Positions 45,801 through 56,500 of a stretch of 64,000 bases of DNA are shown here, one piece after another. Position 1 is the stretch's first letter. Each line of letters begins with the position of its first letter. The stretch is from positions 62,001 through 126,000 of the forward strand of contig CAWDVG010000004.1 of assembly GCA_963805795.1 (NCBI GenBank), read 5' to 3'. Source of the stretch: CAWARU01 sp963805795 (GTDB taxonomy: Bacteria; Pseudomonadota; Gammaproteobacteria; UBA6186; Azoamicaceae). The notes beneath the pieces are model-generated. The model did no database searches, was not told where the DNA came from, and worked only from the letters and a program-made list of their open reading frames with translations. The translations under genes and the position numbers were made by a program.

Positions 45801-46997
45801 ATGGCAACCACACCACAAAATCCAGCGACTGAAACTGGAACAAAATCTCTTCAGCGACGCAAATTTTGGTTAATTAGCTTAACGCTGGTTTTTCTTCTTA
45901 TCGGAATGGTCGCATTTTTCTATTGGTTAATAATAGGTCGATTTCAGGAAGAAACCAATGATGCTTATGTAGAAGGTAACCAGGTTCAAGTCATGCCGCA
46001 AATAACCGGCTATGTGACCAGCATTTTTGCCGATGATACCAACTTGGTTAACAAGGGAGACGTTTTGGTAACTTTAGAAAAAGCAGATACTCAAATTGCT
46101 TTAGAAAAAGCCAAAGCCGAGCTTGCACTAGCGGTTAGACAAGTCGCAGAGCTCTATACCAATGTTGAACAATTAAAGTCCGATGTTAAAATCCAACAAG
46201 ATAACCTGGAAAAAGCCCAAAATGATTACCAACGTCGAACGGCACTGGTTGTCAACAAAGTTATTTCGCAAGAAAATTTAGAGCATGCAAGAATTGACAT
46301 GAATGCTGCGAGAGATTCACTCGCTGTAACTCAACATAAATTAGCAGCAGCAGTCGCTTTAGTAGAAAATACTGATCTTTATCATCATCCACAAACCCTG
46401 CAAGCCATTGCTCTTTTTCGTAATGCCTATTTGGCCTGGCAAAGAACGACCATCTATGCTCCAGCAACGGGTTATGTAGCAAAACGATCGGTTCAGGTAG
46501 GACAGCAGGTTAATCTTAATACGGTTTTAATGATCATCATCCCTTTAAACGAAGTCTGGGTAGATGCTAATTTTAAAGAAACTCAATTAGGCAATGTTCG
46601 GGTTGGACAACCAGTGAAATTAGTTTCAGATGTCTATAGTGGTGACTTCACATATCAGGGTTGGGTGATGGGTTTAAGCCCAGGCGCTGGCAATACTTTT
46701 GCATTATTACCACCACAAAATGCAACCGGGAATTGGATTAAAATTGTGCAACGATTACCCGTCCGTATTCGACTTGATCCAAAACAATTAAATGAAAAAC
46801 CACTTCAGTTGGGTTTATCTATGACCGTTACCATCGATACGCATGAACGTAATAAGCCCATTTTATCACAAACGCCTCAAACTGCAGCACTGTATCAAAC
46901 CCAAAATGAAAGCAGCGATCTTGCAGAAGCTAATCAAATCGCCGAACAAATTATCAAAGAAAATGCAAAAAATGTGACTTATCCGAATCCGTCATAA
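45801..46997 (+). CDS. emrA: EmrA/HlyD-type membrane-fusion protein
   Basis: 398 residues from the ATG at 45801 (GGGA 6 bases ahead); an upstream TTG at 45789 is less likely. One N-terminal membrane anchor (about residues 25-47) leads to a biotinyl-lipoyl-like domain (NDAYVEGNQVQVMPQITGYV), a coiled-coil hairpin (about 100-190), then TTIYAPATGYVAKRSVQVGQ and a beta barrel (VWVDANFKETQLGNVRVGQP). It is the periplasmic adaptor linking an EmrB-type transporter to TolC. Its own partner gene emrB, 17 bases downstream, is broken. Confidence 0.93.
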   Translation: MATTPQNPATETGTKSLQRRKFWLISLTLVFLLIGMVAFFYWLIIGRFQEETNDAYVEGNQVQVMPQITGYVTSIFADDTNLVNKGDVLVTLEKADTQIALEKAKAELALAVRQVAELYTNVEQLKSDVKIQQDNLEKAQNDYQRRTALVVNKVISQENLEHARIDMNAARDSLAVTQHKLAAAVALVENTDLYHHPQTLQAIALFRNAYLAWQRTTIYAPATGYVAKRSVQVGQQVNLNTVLMIIIPLNEVWVDANFKETQLGNVRVGQPVKLVSDVYSGDFTYQGWVMGLSPGAGNTFALLPPQNATGNWIKIVQRLPVRIRLDPKQLNEKPLQLGLSMTVTIDTHERNKPILSQTPQTAALYQTQNESSDLAEANQIAEQIIKENAKNVTYPNPS

Positions 46998-47014
46998 AGG
47001 AGCTTCTGAATAGT

Positions 47015-48551
47015 ATGCCACCGATTCAAGGAATACAGTTAATACTACTAACCATCGGGGTATCTTTGGGGATATTTATGAATATCTTAGATATTTCAAT
47101 TGCAAATGTTGCGATTCCAACCATCGCTGGTAATTTAGCGATGTGAGCGCCAGATCAGGGAACCTGGATTATTACTTCATTTAGTGTGAGTATGGCAATC
47201 ATGCTTCCCTCTTAACTGGCTGGCTAGCGAAAAGATTTGGCGAAGTAAAATTGTTTGTGTTTTCAACGTTTATTGTTTACACTTGCTTCTTTGATGTGTG
47301 GATTTTCAACCAGCTTTGAAATACTACTCTTTTTTCGAGTTGTCCAAGGCGCTTCGCAGGTCCTATGATTCCCTTCTCACAAAGTCTTTTGTTGGCTAAT
47401 TATCCTGAAGATCGACAAAGGATTTGCGACCGCACTTTGGGCCATGGTTGCGGTTGCAGCACCGGTATTAGGCCCAATACTCGGTGGGTATATTACAGAT
47501 AATTATCAGTTGGCCTTGGATTTTTTACATTAATGTACCCGTTGGAATGTGTTCTGCATTTATTAACATGGAAATATTGAAAGAACGTGAAACAGAAATA
47601 ATCAAAACAACAATCGATTATGTGGGGTTAATTTTATTGATTGTGGGTATTGCTTGCTTACAAATTTTATTAGATCAAGGAAAAGATTTAGATTGGTTTA
47701 ATTCTCAACCATTATATATCTTAGCAGTCATTTCTGCGATTGCGCTTAGCTTGTTAATTATTTGGGAGCTTACAGAAGAAACATCCTGTTGTAGATCTTA
47801 CATTATTTAAAAAAAGAAATTTTACAGTAGGGACAATTGCTATCAGCCTTGGGTATATGACTTATTTTGGAACAGTAGTAATATTACCTTTATGGCTACA
47901 AACCAAATGGGTTATACTGCCCACTTGGGCAGGTTTAGTCACAGCACCGCTTGGAATTTTACCCATCATATTGTCTCCATTGTTGGTAGTTTCATGGATA
48001 AAGTCGATTTACGATCAATAGTAAGCATAGGATTTATTGTTTTTGCATTTGTTCATTTCTGGATATCTAATTTTAATACTCAAATCCCAGCATCAACAAT
48101 TGCTTTTATAAGATTTATTCAAGGAATTGGTGCTCCTTGCTTTTTTATACCAACTATTACCATTTTACTATCTGGTTTTCCCAAAAAACGATTGGCAAGC
48201 GCAACAGGTTTATCTAATTTTTGCCGAATTCTTGCTGGTAGCTTTGGTACTTCTATTAGTATAACATTGTGGGACAGATCAACAAGCATCTCATCAAAGC
48301 AGATTGGTCGAAAACGTACCAGGCTATGAATCTAAATTTTTGATCAATTATGCATTAGGAAAAACAAAACTGGGTTTAACAATGATCAAAGCTATGCTTT
48401 GACTTATCAGAATCTGGACGATCAGGCTTATATGCTAGCCACTAATGATATTTTTTATTTATCCGGTTATATTTTCCTTATTTTATTGATATTAATTTGG
48501 TTTGCTCGTCCCCCATTTTTAACTAAGGCTTCTGCTGCACATGTTGATTAA
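47015..48551 (+). pseudogene. emrB: Decayed EmrB (DHA2-family MFS) transporter
   Basis: An EmrB protein can be traced from MPPIQGIQLILLTIGVSLGI to the end AAHVD, but with an in-frame TGA near 47153 and at least six further frame changes (near 47210, 47270, 47360, 47425, 47510, 47790 and after 47900). Recognisable pieces include TGWLAKRFGEVKLFVF, ALWAMVAVAAPVLGPILGGY, DYVGLILLIVGIACLQILLD and FIPTITILLSGFPKKRLA. The lesions are mostly single-base. The DNA is otherwise little eroded, so the loss looks recent. It overlaps the ggt start by 11 bases. Confidence 0.9.
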
Positions 48552-50190
48552 AGAGCAGTTATTGCGCTTATTACTCTCAATTTTACTGTTGGTATTACTC
48601 CTTGTTTTACCCCTAAATGGGTATTGGATGCCTCAAAATATAAGAGAAATTAAAAATGGAATGGTGGTGAGCGATCAGGCTCTGGCATCTCAATTGGGAA
48701 TAGAAATTTTACAAAGAGGTGGGAATGCCATTGATGCTGCTGTTGCAGTGGGATATGCCTTAGCTGTGGTACAGCCTTGCTGTGGCAATATGGGCGGTGG
48801 TGGTTTTATGACTATCCGTTTTCAAAATGGTAGAACTGTTTTTATTAATTTTCGAGAGACTGCACCTAGCTCTTCAACTCAAAATATGTTTTTAGATGCA
48901 GATAATAACCTTATGCCTGAAAAAAGCAAAAATGGTTATCTGGCAGTAGCGGTGCCCGGAACTGTGCTGGGACTTTTAACTGCGCTCACGAAGTACGGAA
49001 CTTTATCTCGTCAAACGGTAATCGAACCTGCTATAGAGCTCGCGGAAAATGGTTTTACGCTTACAGCAGGGGATGTAGAACTGCTATCTGAAAAAACTGA
49101 AAGATTTAGAAGTGAACCTAATGTGGCCGCTATTTTTTTAAATAATAATGAGCCTTATAAGGTTGGAGAAAAACTGATACAAAAAGATCTGGCTCACTCA
49201 CTCAAGCTTATTGCAAAGGACGGCGCAAGGGCTTTTTATGAAGGTCCGATTGCAGAAAAAATAGTTGCTGCTAGCCAAGAAAATGGCGGTATTTTAAGCC
49301 TAAAAGATTTTGAACATTATAATGTGACTGAATCAGAACCCCTGCAATGCTGTTTTAAAAAGAAAAAAATTATTACGGCCCCTCTTCCTAGTAGTGGGGG
49401 TATCCTATTATGTGAGATGTTAAAGCAACTAGAACAATATCCACTATCTGAATTTGGATTTCATACAACAGAAAGTGTTCATCTCATTGCAGAAACAATG
49501 CGTAGGGCATTTGCTGGACGAGATCGTTTAGGTGATGCTGATTTTATAAAAAAACAGCCAGAAACGCCAAATAAGACAAACACAAATACCATACAAGAAA
49601 CCCATAATACAACCCATTATGCCGTTATCGATCGAGTGGGAAATATTGTGTCTGTAACCTACACCCTAAATAGCAAATTTGGTGCAGGGGTAATAGCAAA
49701 AGATACAGGAATTTTATTGAATAACGAGATGGACGATTTTACTGCAAAGTTGGGAGCAGAAAATCAATTTGGTTTGGTGCAGGGCTCTGAAAACTTTGTG
49801 GAACCTGGCAAACAACCCTTGAGTTCTATGACCCCAACCATTATTCTCAATGAAAAAAATGAGCCATTGATGGCATTAGGTGCTGCGGGTGGTTCACGTA
49901 TTCCCACAGCTGTTTTACAAACCATTGTTAATGTTATGGATTATCATTTACCTATTCAGGATGCTGTCAATGCTCCTCGCTTTCATCATCAATATCTCCC
50001 AAATGTGCTTATGGCTGAACCACAGGTTTTTACTGATAAAGTATACAAAAACTTAAAAAATATGGGTTATGATATAGAATATGACGGCAATCTAGGTATA
50101 GTAGAAGCTTTTTTGATTGATCCTAAAACAGGGAATATTGAGGGGGCAAGCGATAGACGAAGGCCGGCAGGCAAAGCAGTTGGTTATTAA
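48541..50190 (+). CDS. ggt: Gamma-glutamyltransferase
   Basis: 549 residues. An N-terminal Leu-rich hydrophobic segment (about 8-27) is a signal peptide or anchor. N-terminal nucleophile hydrolase that cleaves gamma-glutamyl bonds such as that of glutathione. It autocleaves before the catalytic threonine, here T357 in NTTHYAVIDR. Family blocks GNAIDAAVAVGYALAVVQP, GNMGGGGFM, LLNNEMDDF, PLSSMTPTI and GGSRIPTAVLQ are intact. The region just before T357 is shorter and Asn/Thr-rich compared with E. coli GGT. In intracellular bacteria it can draw cysteine or glutamate from host glutathione; that role is inference. Confidence 0.94.
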   Translation: MLIKEQLLRLLLSILLLVLLLVLPLNGYWMPQNIREIKNGMVVSDQALASQLGIEILQRGGNAIDAAVAVGYALAVVQPCCGNMGGGGFMTIRFQNGRTVFINFRETAPSSSTQNMFLDADNNLMPEKSKNGYLAVAVPGTVLGLLTALTKYGTLSRQTVIEPAIELAENGFTLTAGDVELLSEKTERFRSEPNVAAIFLNNNEPYKVGEKLIQKDLAHSLKLIAKDGARAFYEGPIAEKIVAASQENGGILSLKDFEHYNVTESEPLQCCFKKKKIITAPLPSSGGILLCEMLKQLEQYPLSEFGFHTTESVHLIAETMRRAFAGRDRLGDADFIKKQPETPNKTNTNTIQETHNTTHYAVIDRVGNIVSVTYTLNSKFGAGVIAKDTGILLNNEMDDFTAKLGAENQFGLVQGSENFVEPGKQPLSSMTPTIILNEKNEPLMALGAAGGSRIPTAVLQTIVNVMDYHLPIQDAVNAPRFHHQYLPNVLMAEPQVFTDKVYKNLKNMGYDIEYDGNLGIVEAFLIDPKTGNIEGASDRRRPAGKAVGY

Positions 50191-50597
50191 CCCTAATGGA
50201 TTAACTTAAAGAGACGCTAGCAATTGTCTATCTCAGCTTGTATATTGCCATTAACTGGGAAATATAATCTCTTTTTGCCTCCAATAAAGGGGGCATATAC
50301 AATAACTTGCCCGACAGCAGCAACGATAAGCGCCAAATGAGGTCCCCAGTCGCAACAAATGCATTAAATTAATGAAACAGTTTGCTCTAATTCCTGCTGC
50401 AAGCCTAATGGTCAGAGATTTTCTATTATGGGACCTTAGGGGGTGTTATATATATACTCTTTAGCTTGACCTATTGAGGGTGGGTCTTAATGTTTTTCTA
50501 AATAGTCTTTACGGCATGCAACTAGGAAATAAAAAGACAGTCTATTAATTAAATAAGAGCAAATTAGTCAAAAGAGGTTAAACTTGGGAGTTAAGAT
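50191..50597. other. 407-base gap before the giant gene, with a possible gene remnant
   Basis: On the minus strand about 50350-50215 reads as an open stretch DWGPHLALIVAAVGQVIVYA followed by FIGGKKRLYFPVNGNIQAEI and a stop. It looks like the C-terminus of a membrane protein whose upstream part is gone. A TTGACC at 50466 could be a -35 element, but no matching -10 lies 16-18 bases on. AT-rich TATATATATAC at 50450 is noted. No RNA gene is seen. Confidence 0.3.
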
Positions 50598-53500
50598 ATG
50601 TCAAGCATGATGGAATCCCCACCCTTACATGAAGCCGCGCGTGGTGGGTGGAAGCTTAAATACATTATTGAATCAAACAAAATCACCGATCTAAATATCA
50701 TCAATGCACAAGGTTATACTGCCTTTGAAGTAGCCATGATGTATCGAAATTTTGATGGGGCTTATGAATTACTAAAAATGGGGGCGATGCCGCTAGATTA
50801 TAGAAATAAGTTAATACTGAGACCTATATATGCGGCAATGGAATCGGGTGATGGTGCGACAATTCAGCAGTTAATCCGAGACAAAAAAGTAGAAATCGCG
50901 GAACTTAATTTACTAACCAGAACTGGGAAAAGTTTAAAAACAGTAAAAGAAGCAGCAGAAATTTTAAAAACTAAAATTTCCGATTTTAACGATATGTCGA
51001 TAAAAGATATTCTTGAGTTTTGTATAACGAAAAAAGAAATAGAATTACAAAAAAGTGGGACCGAGACCATTCTAAAATATATATGCGCCAAAAAAGATGG
51101 AGACTTGTTAAAACAAATGCTTCAAAATAAAGAAACAACAGAAAGCATCAATAAGGAAGAATTAATTCAATCTGCAATCAAACAAAATTTTAGGGAGGGA
51201 CTAGAAATCCTGTTAGATTTTGGTATAAAAAAATTAAACAATTTGTCCCCAGTGCTAGAATATATATTCTCTAATAAAGATGAGGGATTATTATTGAAAA
51301 TCCTTCAGGATAAAGGGTTCGAGTTGGATATCCAAAAAGATGAATTGATTTTTTTAGCAATAAAACATGATTTCAATAAAGGCCTAGATATTTTATTACA
51401 GCTACCTAATGTCAGCTTGTCACAAAGAAACTCAGAAAAATTAACGCCATTAACCTATGCGTTATCCTTAGAAAAACCAGAGATGGTCAAGCAAATACTG
51501 AATGATAAAAGAATTGATGAGCCTTTGATTACGGATGCAATAGACTGGTTTAAAAATCAAGTTTATTTTATTAATATTAAGCGAAAGTCCGCATGCCTTT
51601 TGTTGCTGATCCTACCCGCCATAAAATATGGCAAACAGGAAGCCATCAAGCAAATTTTAGAGGGTGAACATACCGAAATTGAAATATTTAGTAATACTTT
51701 AGAGGAACTAGAAAAGATAAAACTAGATGACATTAAAGTAAAGGAGGAAATTGTCAATATTCTTAAAAGTTCGAAAGAAGCAAGAAATAAGAACAAGCAC
51801 GAAACCGCGTTGCATGAAAACGCCAGAGAAGCGGCGGGATATTCGATAGGCTATATATATGAAAACAATCCTGGAATAGATCTAAATGCTGTCAATAAAT
51901 ACGGTTATACCGCATATGAACTGGCCATGATGAGAAAAAGTTACTACAAAGCCTATGGTTTATTAGCACTCGGTGCAGTCCCTTCGGATTATACAAAAAA
52001 ATGGAGCACTCGTCCATTTTATAAAGCGCTCGAAAACGAGGATAGCGACGCAATTCAAAGGTTGCTAGAGACTAAAACAGTGGATAAGGCAGAGCTTGGT
52101 TTAAAGACTGCATCTGGTAAGACACTATTAGGTATCAAGAAAGATATATCAAAAATTTTAGATATTAAGTTAACCCAGGAAATAGGTGACTGGTCAAACG
52201 TAGAAAGAATTGGGGCTATCGCGGAGGCACAAAAAAATAGAGAGGAGGGATTGGTAAAATCAAACGAATCCACCATATGGGAATATATATTTAATGAAAA
52301 AATGAAAGACAAAAATGCTGGTGAGGTTTTTAAGAAATTGATCCAAGTTAATGAAGTCGATGTTAATACAGCGGGACCTAATAACGAAGGATTGATATAT
52401 CCAGTTATCATGCATAATTTTGAGGATGGACTGGATGCGCTTTTAAATTTACCTAAAGGTCGGATCGACTTCTCAAAAAAACATAAAAATCTGGGTATGA
52501 CGCCACTCATGTATGCAATACATGCAGAAAAAACAGGGATGGTTGAGAAAATATTGAACAGTAGAGTAATGGATAAACAATCGATTGATAGCACGATTAT
52601 CTGGTTGAAGGATTATGCTATAAAGGAGCCATTAAAGCAAACATACACACAATTACTTAACGATTATCTAAAACAGATCACAGAAGTAAAAGCCAAGGTC
52701 GAAGTACGTCAATTAACGCCACTCATGCAAGCAATAGAGTCAGGGCAACCAGAGGCAGTTAAGCGTTTACTATCGGATGCTCGCATCGAATCTAAAACCA
52801 TTTCCGAGACATTTGATTGGATAGAAACTGGAGATTTTAGAGGGGATGTTAAGTTAAAGAACGAATTTTTAAAGATACTAAGAGAAGCAGAAAAAAAGAG
52901 AATACAAGCAAAAATTCCACCACAAGTAACAGAACTTATTAAAACATTTCATGGGGAATTAGCAACCGATTTAAATATACCTATGGATCCACGACTATTT
53001 GCCCATATTCACAACGATTATAAAATTTTGGGCAGTACATTACAAGGACAAGTATTTTCTAGAACTATTCGATATGCGGCAGAGTGTTTAGCATTACATA
53101 AACCAACTCAATTAGGTGGAAAGCAGGCAAAAGACCAAAAAGAGCGTAGTGAACCTAAAGCGCGAGAAGAAAGTAATAAAACTGCAATTGAAGGCGTTAT
53201 TAAACAATTTCAGATTTTTCATGAATTAGATCAGACTATACAAGATCTACTCATTACGGGCATTCCGGCAGAAATCCTTAAAAAGGGAATTAAAGAAGCA
53301 AGTGAAAACAAGGTGATAAATGTCCAGGAAGAACCTGAAAACCAGGAAAAAAAGCAACGACAAGCATTAACGCAAGCCGTGGTTAGAACCATTACCGGAA
53401 AACTAGTAGAAAATAAAAAGGTATTAATCCCTGGAGGATGGACAAAGCATGCAATCGTTTATGGGTTGGAATTAGATCCTTCTGGAACAATCGAATTCAC

Positions 53501-56500
53501 ACTTTATAACTCAGGGGCTGGGATCAGTTATCATGATCGAAAAACTGCAAAAGGTAAAATAAAGTATTCCCCACTGCTTAAATTCAAAATAAAAAATCTG
53601 CAAGTATTGGAATTATTCTTGGACCACATAATACCTGCCAAGTATCCCAAATTGCAACCATGGGATCAAAAACCCTTTGACCAGGAAAGTTTTTATAAAA
53701 AATTAATGGAAGTAAGTGCATTTCCGGGGGTGGAAGCAATCCCTATTCCTGATAAAACACCTTATGTGGGTGGTCAACGATCAAGAACTTGTACCTGGAA
53801 ATCATTGATGGTGGTACTCAAAACCTTACTCCCCAAAGATGCATATTTGGAAACAAAATTAAAATTAAAACTCCAATCACTCATTGATTTTTATTTAAGC
53901 GAATTAGCGAAAGGAAATCTAGGGGATACGACTACGCAAGATGAGTTAAGAGATGCACTTAGCAATTTTGGTCGTTTTTTAGAAAAAGTTATCGAACAAG
54001 ACCAGGAAAAGCTAAAAACCTTTGCACCTATTTTTGCGTTTTGTGAACATGTTAAACTTGAATTAAATAAAGCCAAGTCTCAAACGTTTAACGAGCATTT
54101 GCCAGCGTCTGTACCTGAGATGATACATTTTGAAGGTGCAAGCATTGAAAGTGCACCGAGGGAAAACGTGGTAGAAGATTGGGGTGGCAAAGCAGGTGAT
54201 CTAAAAGTAGGCTACTATGGATATGATCCCAATAAGCCGTTGGTAACCCTGGTTGATCCATTAACCGATATCAGAAATTTCAAAACTCTGCTCGTAAAAT
54301 TAGAGAAAAATGAAAACTTACCTCGATATAGTCAGCAATTGATCGAACAATTTTTATTTCAGATCCCCTTAAGTAATGAGTATGCAGCGGCAATTAAGAA
54401 TCAAGCAGATGCGTATGAGTATCAAAAAGAATTGTTTGAACTTCAAAATTTATACGCGTCCAGTATTCAAAGAGATACGAGTCAACTTCCTTTTGCATCC
54501 AGAACAATAGCCTCGGCACATTTTTTAGTTTTGCAAGCGATGGTGGGAAAAAGATATTTTGCTAACGAAAAATACGGTGATTTTACTGCAAATGTAGAAA
54601 AAAATAAGAATGCATTAATAGAGATGGTTAAATCTCCAGAATTTTATATTGGAGATCCTAAATCAGAAAAACGGCTAGCTGAGATATTAAGTTATATTGA
54701 AAAAATTTATAAAAGTTCTGCAGACGAGAAAGCAGCAAGCGAATCGAGGCGTGAGGTAAACTTAGAGAAAATTGCTATAGTCAATAACATGGATGAGTTA
54801 AAGGGAAAAAATAAACGGTTAAAAGCTCATCTGGATAATGAGTTTTATTCCAATAAGACATTTCATTATAAAGATAGAATGACAGATATAACCGATCGTG
54901 CTGCATTTGATCTATACACGGCAGCTAGTAATAATGATCTTTTTAAAGATACCTTAACACCAGAGATCCAGCGTGATTGTCGATGCTACGAATCATTTAG
55001 AGTGTTTTTGAGCAACAATATAAATTTAATGGGTGGTAATTATTCTAATATGATAGAGCCATCACCCTCCCATCAACCATTTGTTAGATTAGAAAATAAA
55101 TTAGTAGAAACTAACCCAGGATATTTTCATACCCATATCGCAGTAAAAAAAGGGGATGTTGCTCCTGGTTATCAACGACTTGCTCAATTACATATAACAA
55201 GCGAAAAACTATCACAAAAGGCAAGGATTGAATCAGCACATAAACAATTACAAGTTAGCGATTGTTATTCTGGAGTAATGAATAAGACTCAAAACGATGT
55301 ACAAGTAAAACCACAGATATTTCTTGGAGAGCAATCATTAAATAGCCATCTTGACCATTTTCGACATTTAATGAATACGCGTACAGAAACAGATAAAACT
55401 AGGGTGTCCTATACTTTAGAGGCGTTATTGTCTCATATGGATAAGTTAAGGGATCCGAATTATCAAACTTTATTTACAATAAATTTATTTAATCTTGGTA
55501 CCCAAGGGAGCCCCGGTAAAACTATCTTGGCTCAGGAAATCACTCAAAATCCTGATATTACTTACAACATATTAGAATTTATCCAAAGGGGGATGGCGAT
55601 CTATAGAGAAGGTCAGCATATTACAGGTACATTGGCTTTCTTTCTTAAAATAAATCACTATTTAATAAATCAGATTAGTGCATTGCCAATGGATAATAAC
55701 ATAAAAATGGATTTACTGACAAAAGCGAAAAAGGTCGATGATCAAATCGATGAACTATTAAAAATAAACGATCCAGAATCCAGAAAGTTTACAAATGAAC
55801 AACATGAATTAGAGGCGATTGCGACCCAAAGAAAGTTATATATAGCGCTTCTGCAAAGAATAGAAAGATCTTTAGAAGGAAATGTAAAAGAAGTCACCGA
55901 AAAAAATCTGCGCGAGTATGTAAAAGCAAAATTATATTTGTCAGCCAATGACTTTACACCAGCAGGGCTTGAAGATAGATTGGACCCGGTATCCGAAGAA
56001 ACAGAAAAAAACGTATCTGTTAGGATTGCGCCATTACTTAAGAGCCATTTAGATACCATGGATGATACAAAGAGACTAGATTTTATAAAATCCACCCTCC
56101 CTAAAAGTATTTTATCTGAATTCCAAAAATTAAAAGCAATATCAACCAAACGCAAAATGCTTTATGAATTTCCAATAGTGCGTTTGACGACGGATTCAGG
56201 AGAGATAGTAGATTTAAATATACTAGATGGAAAATTAAGTCAAGGGACATGGGTTGCTAAAAAACTGCCGGCATGGGTTCATGGTGGTTTAAAGTATGAA
56301 GGTATATTTAAAGGTGAAATGCCGACAAGTGGTTTTGTTAGTTATAATGAGAAATTTGCTGAATTTACTAAGAATGGACAAGATTATAGGTTTGGCTACC
56401 CGCAAGGATTCGGAGGACCTGCAGGAAGTAGGTTATATAAAAAAATTATAATTAATGGAAAAGAAGAATGGTTTATGCATCGCAAAAGACAAGAAATATT

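Noticed and set aside
45542..45811. Open frame on the minus strand between the TolC gene and emrA
   Set aside because: No ribosome site, no family resemblance, odd Pro/Gly/Ser composition from a GC-rich patch, and it covers the emrA start region.
52055..52594. 179- and 183-codon minus-strand frames opposite the giant gene (also 58085-58636)
   Set aside because: Ser/Phe-rich shadow translations of an intact, motif-bearing frame.
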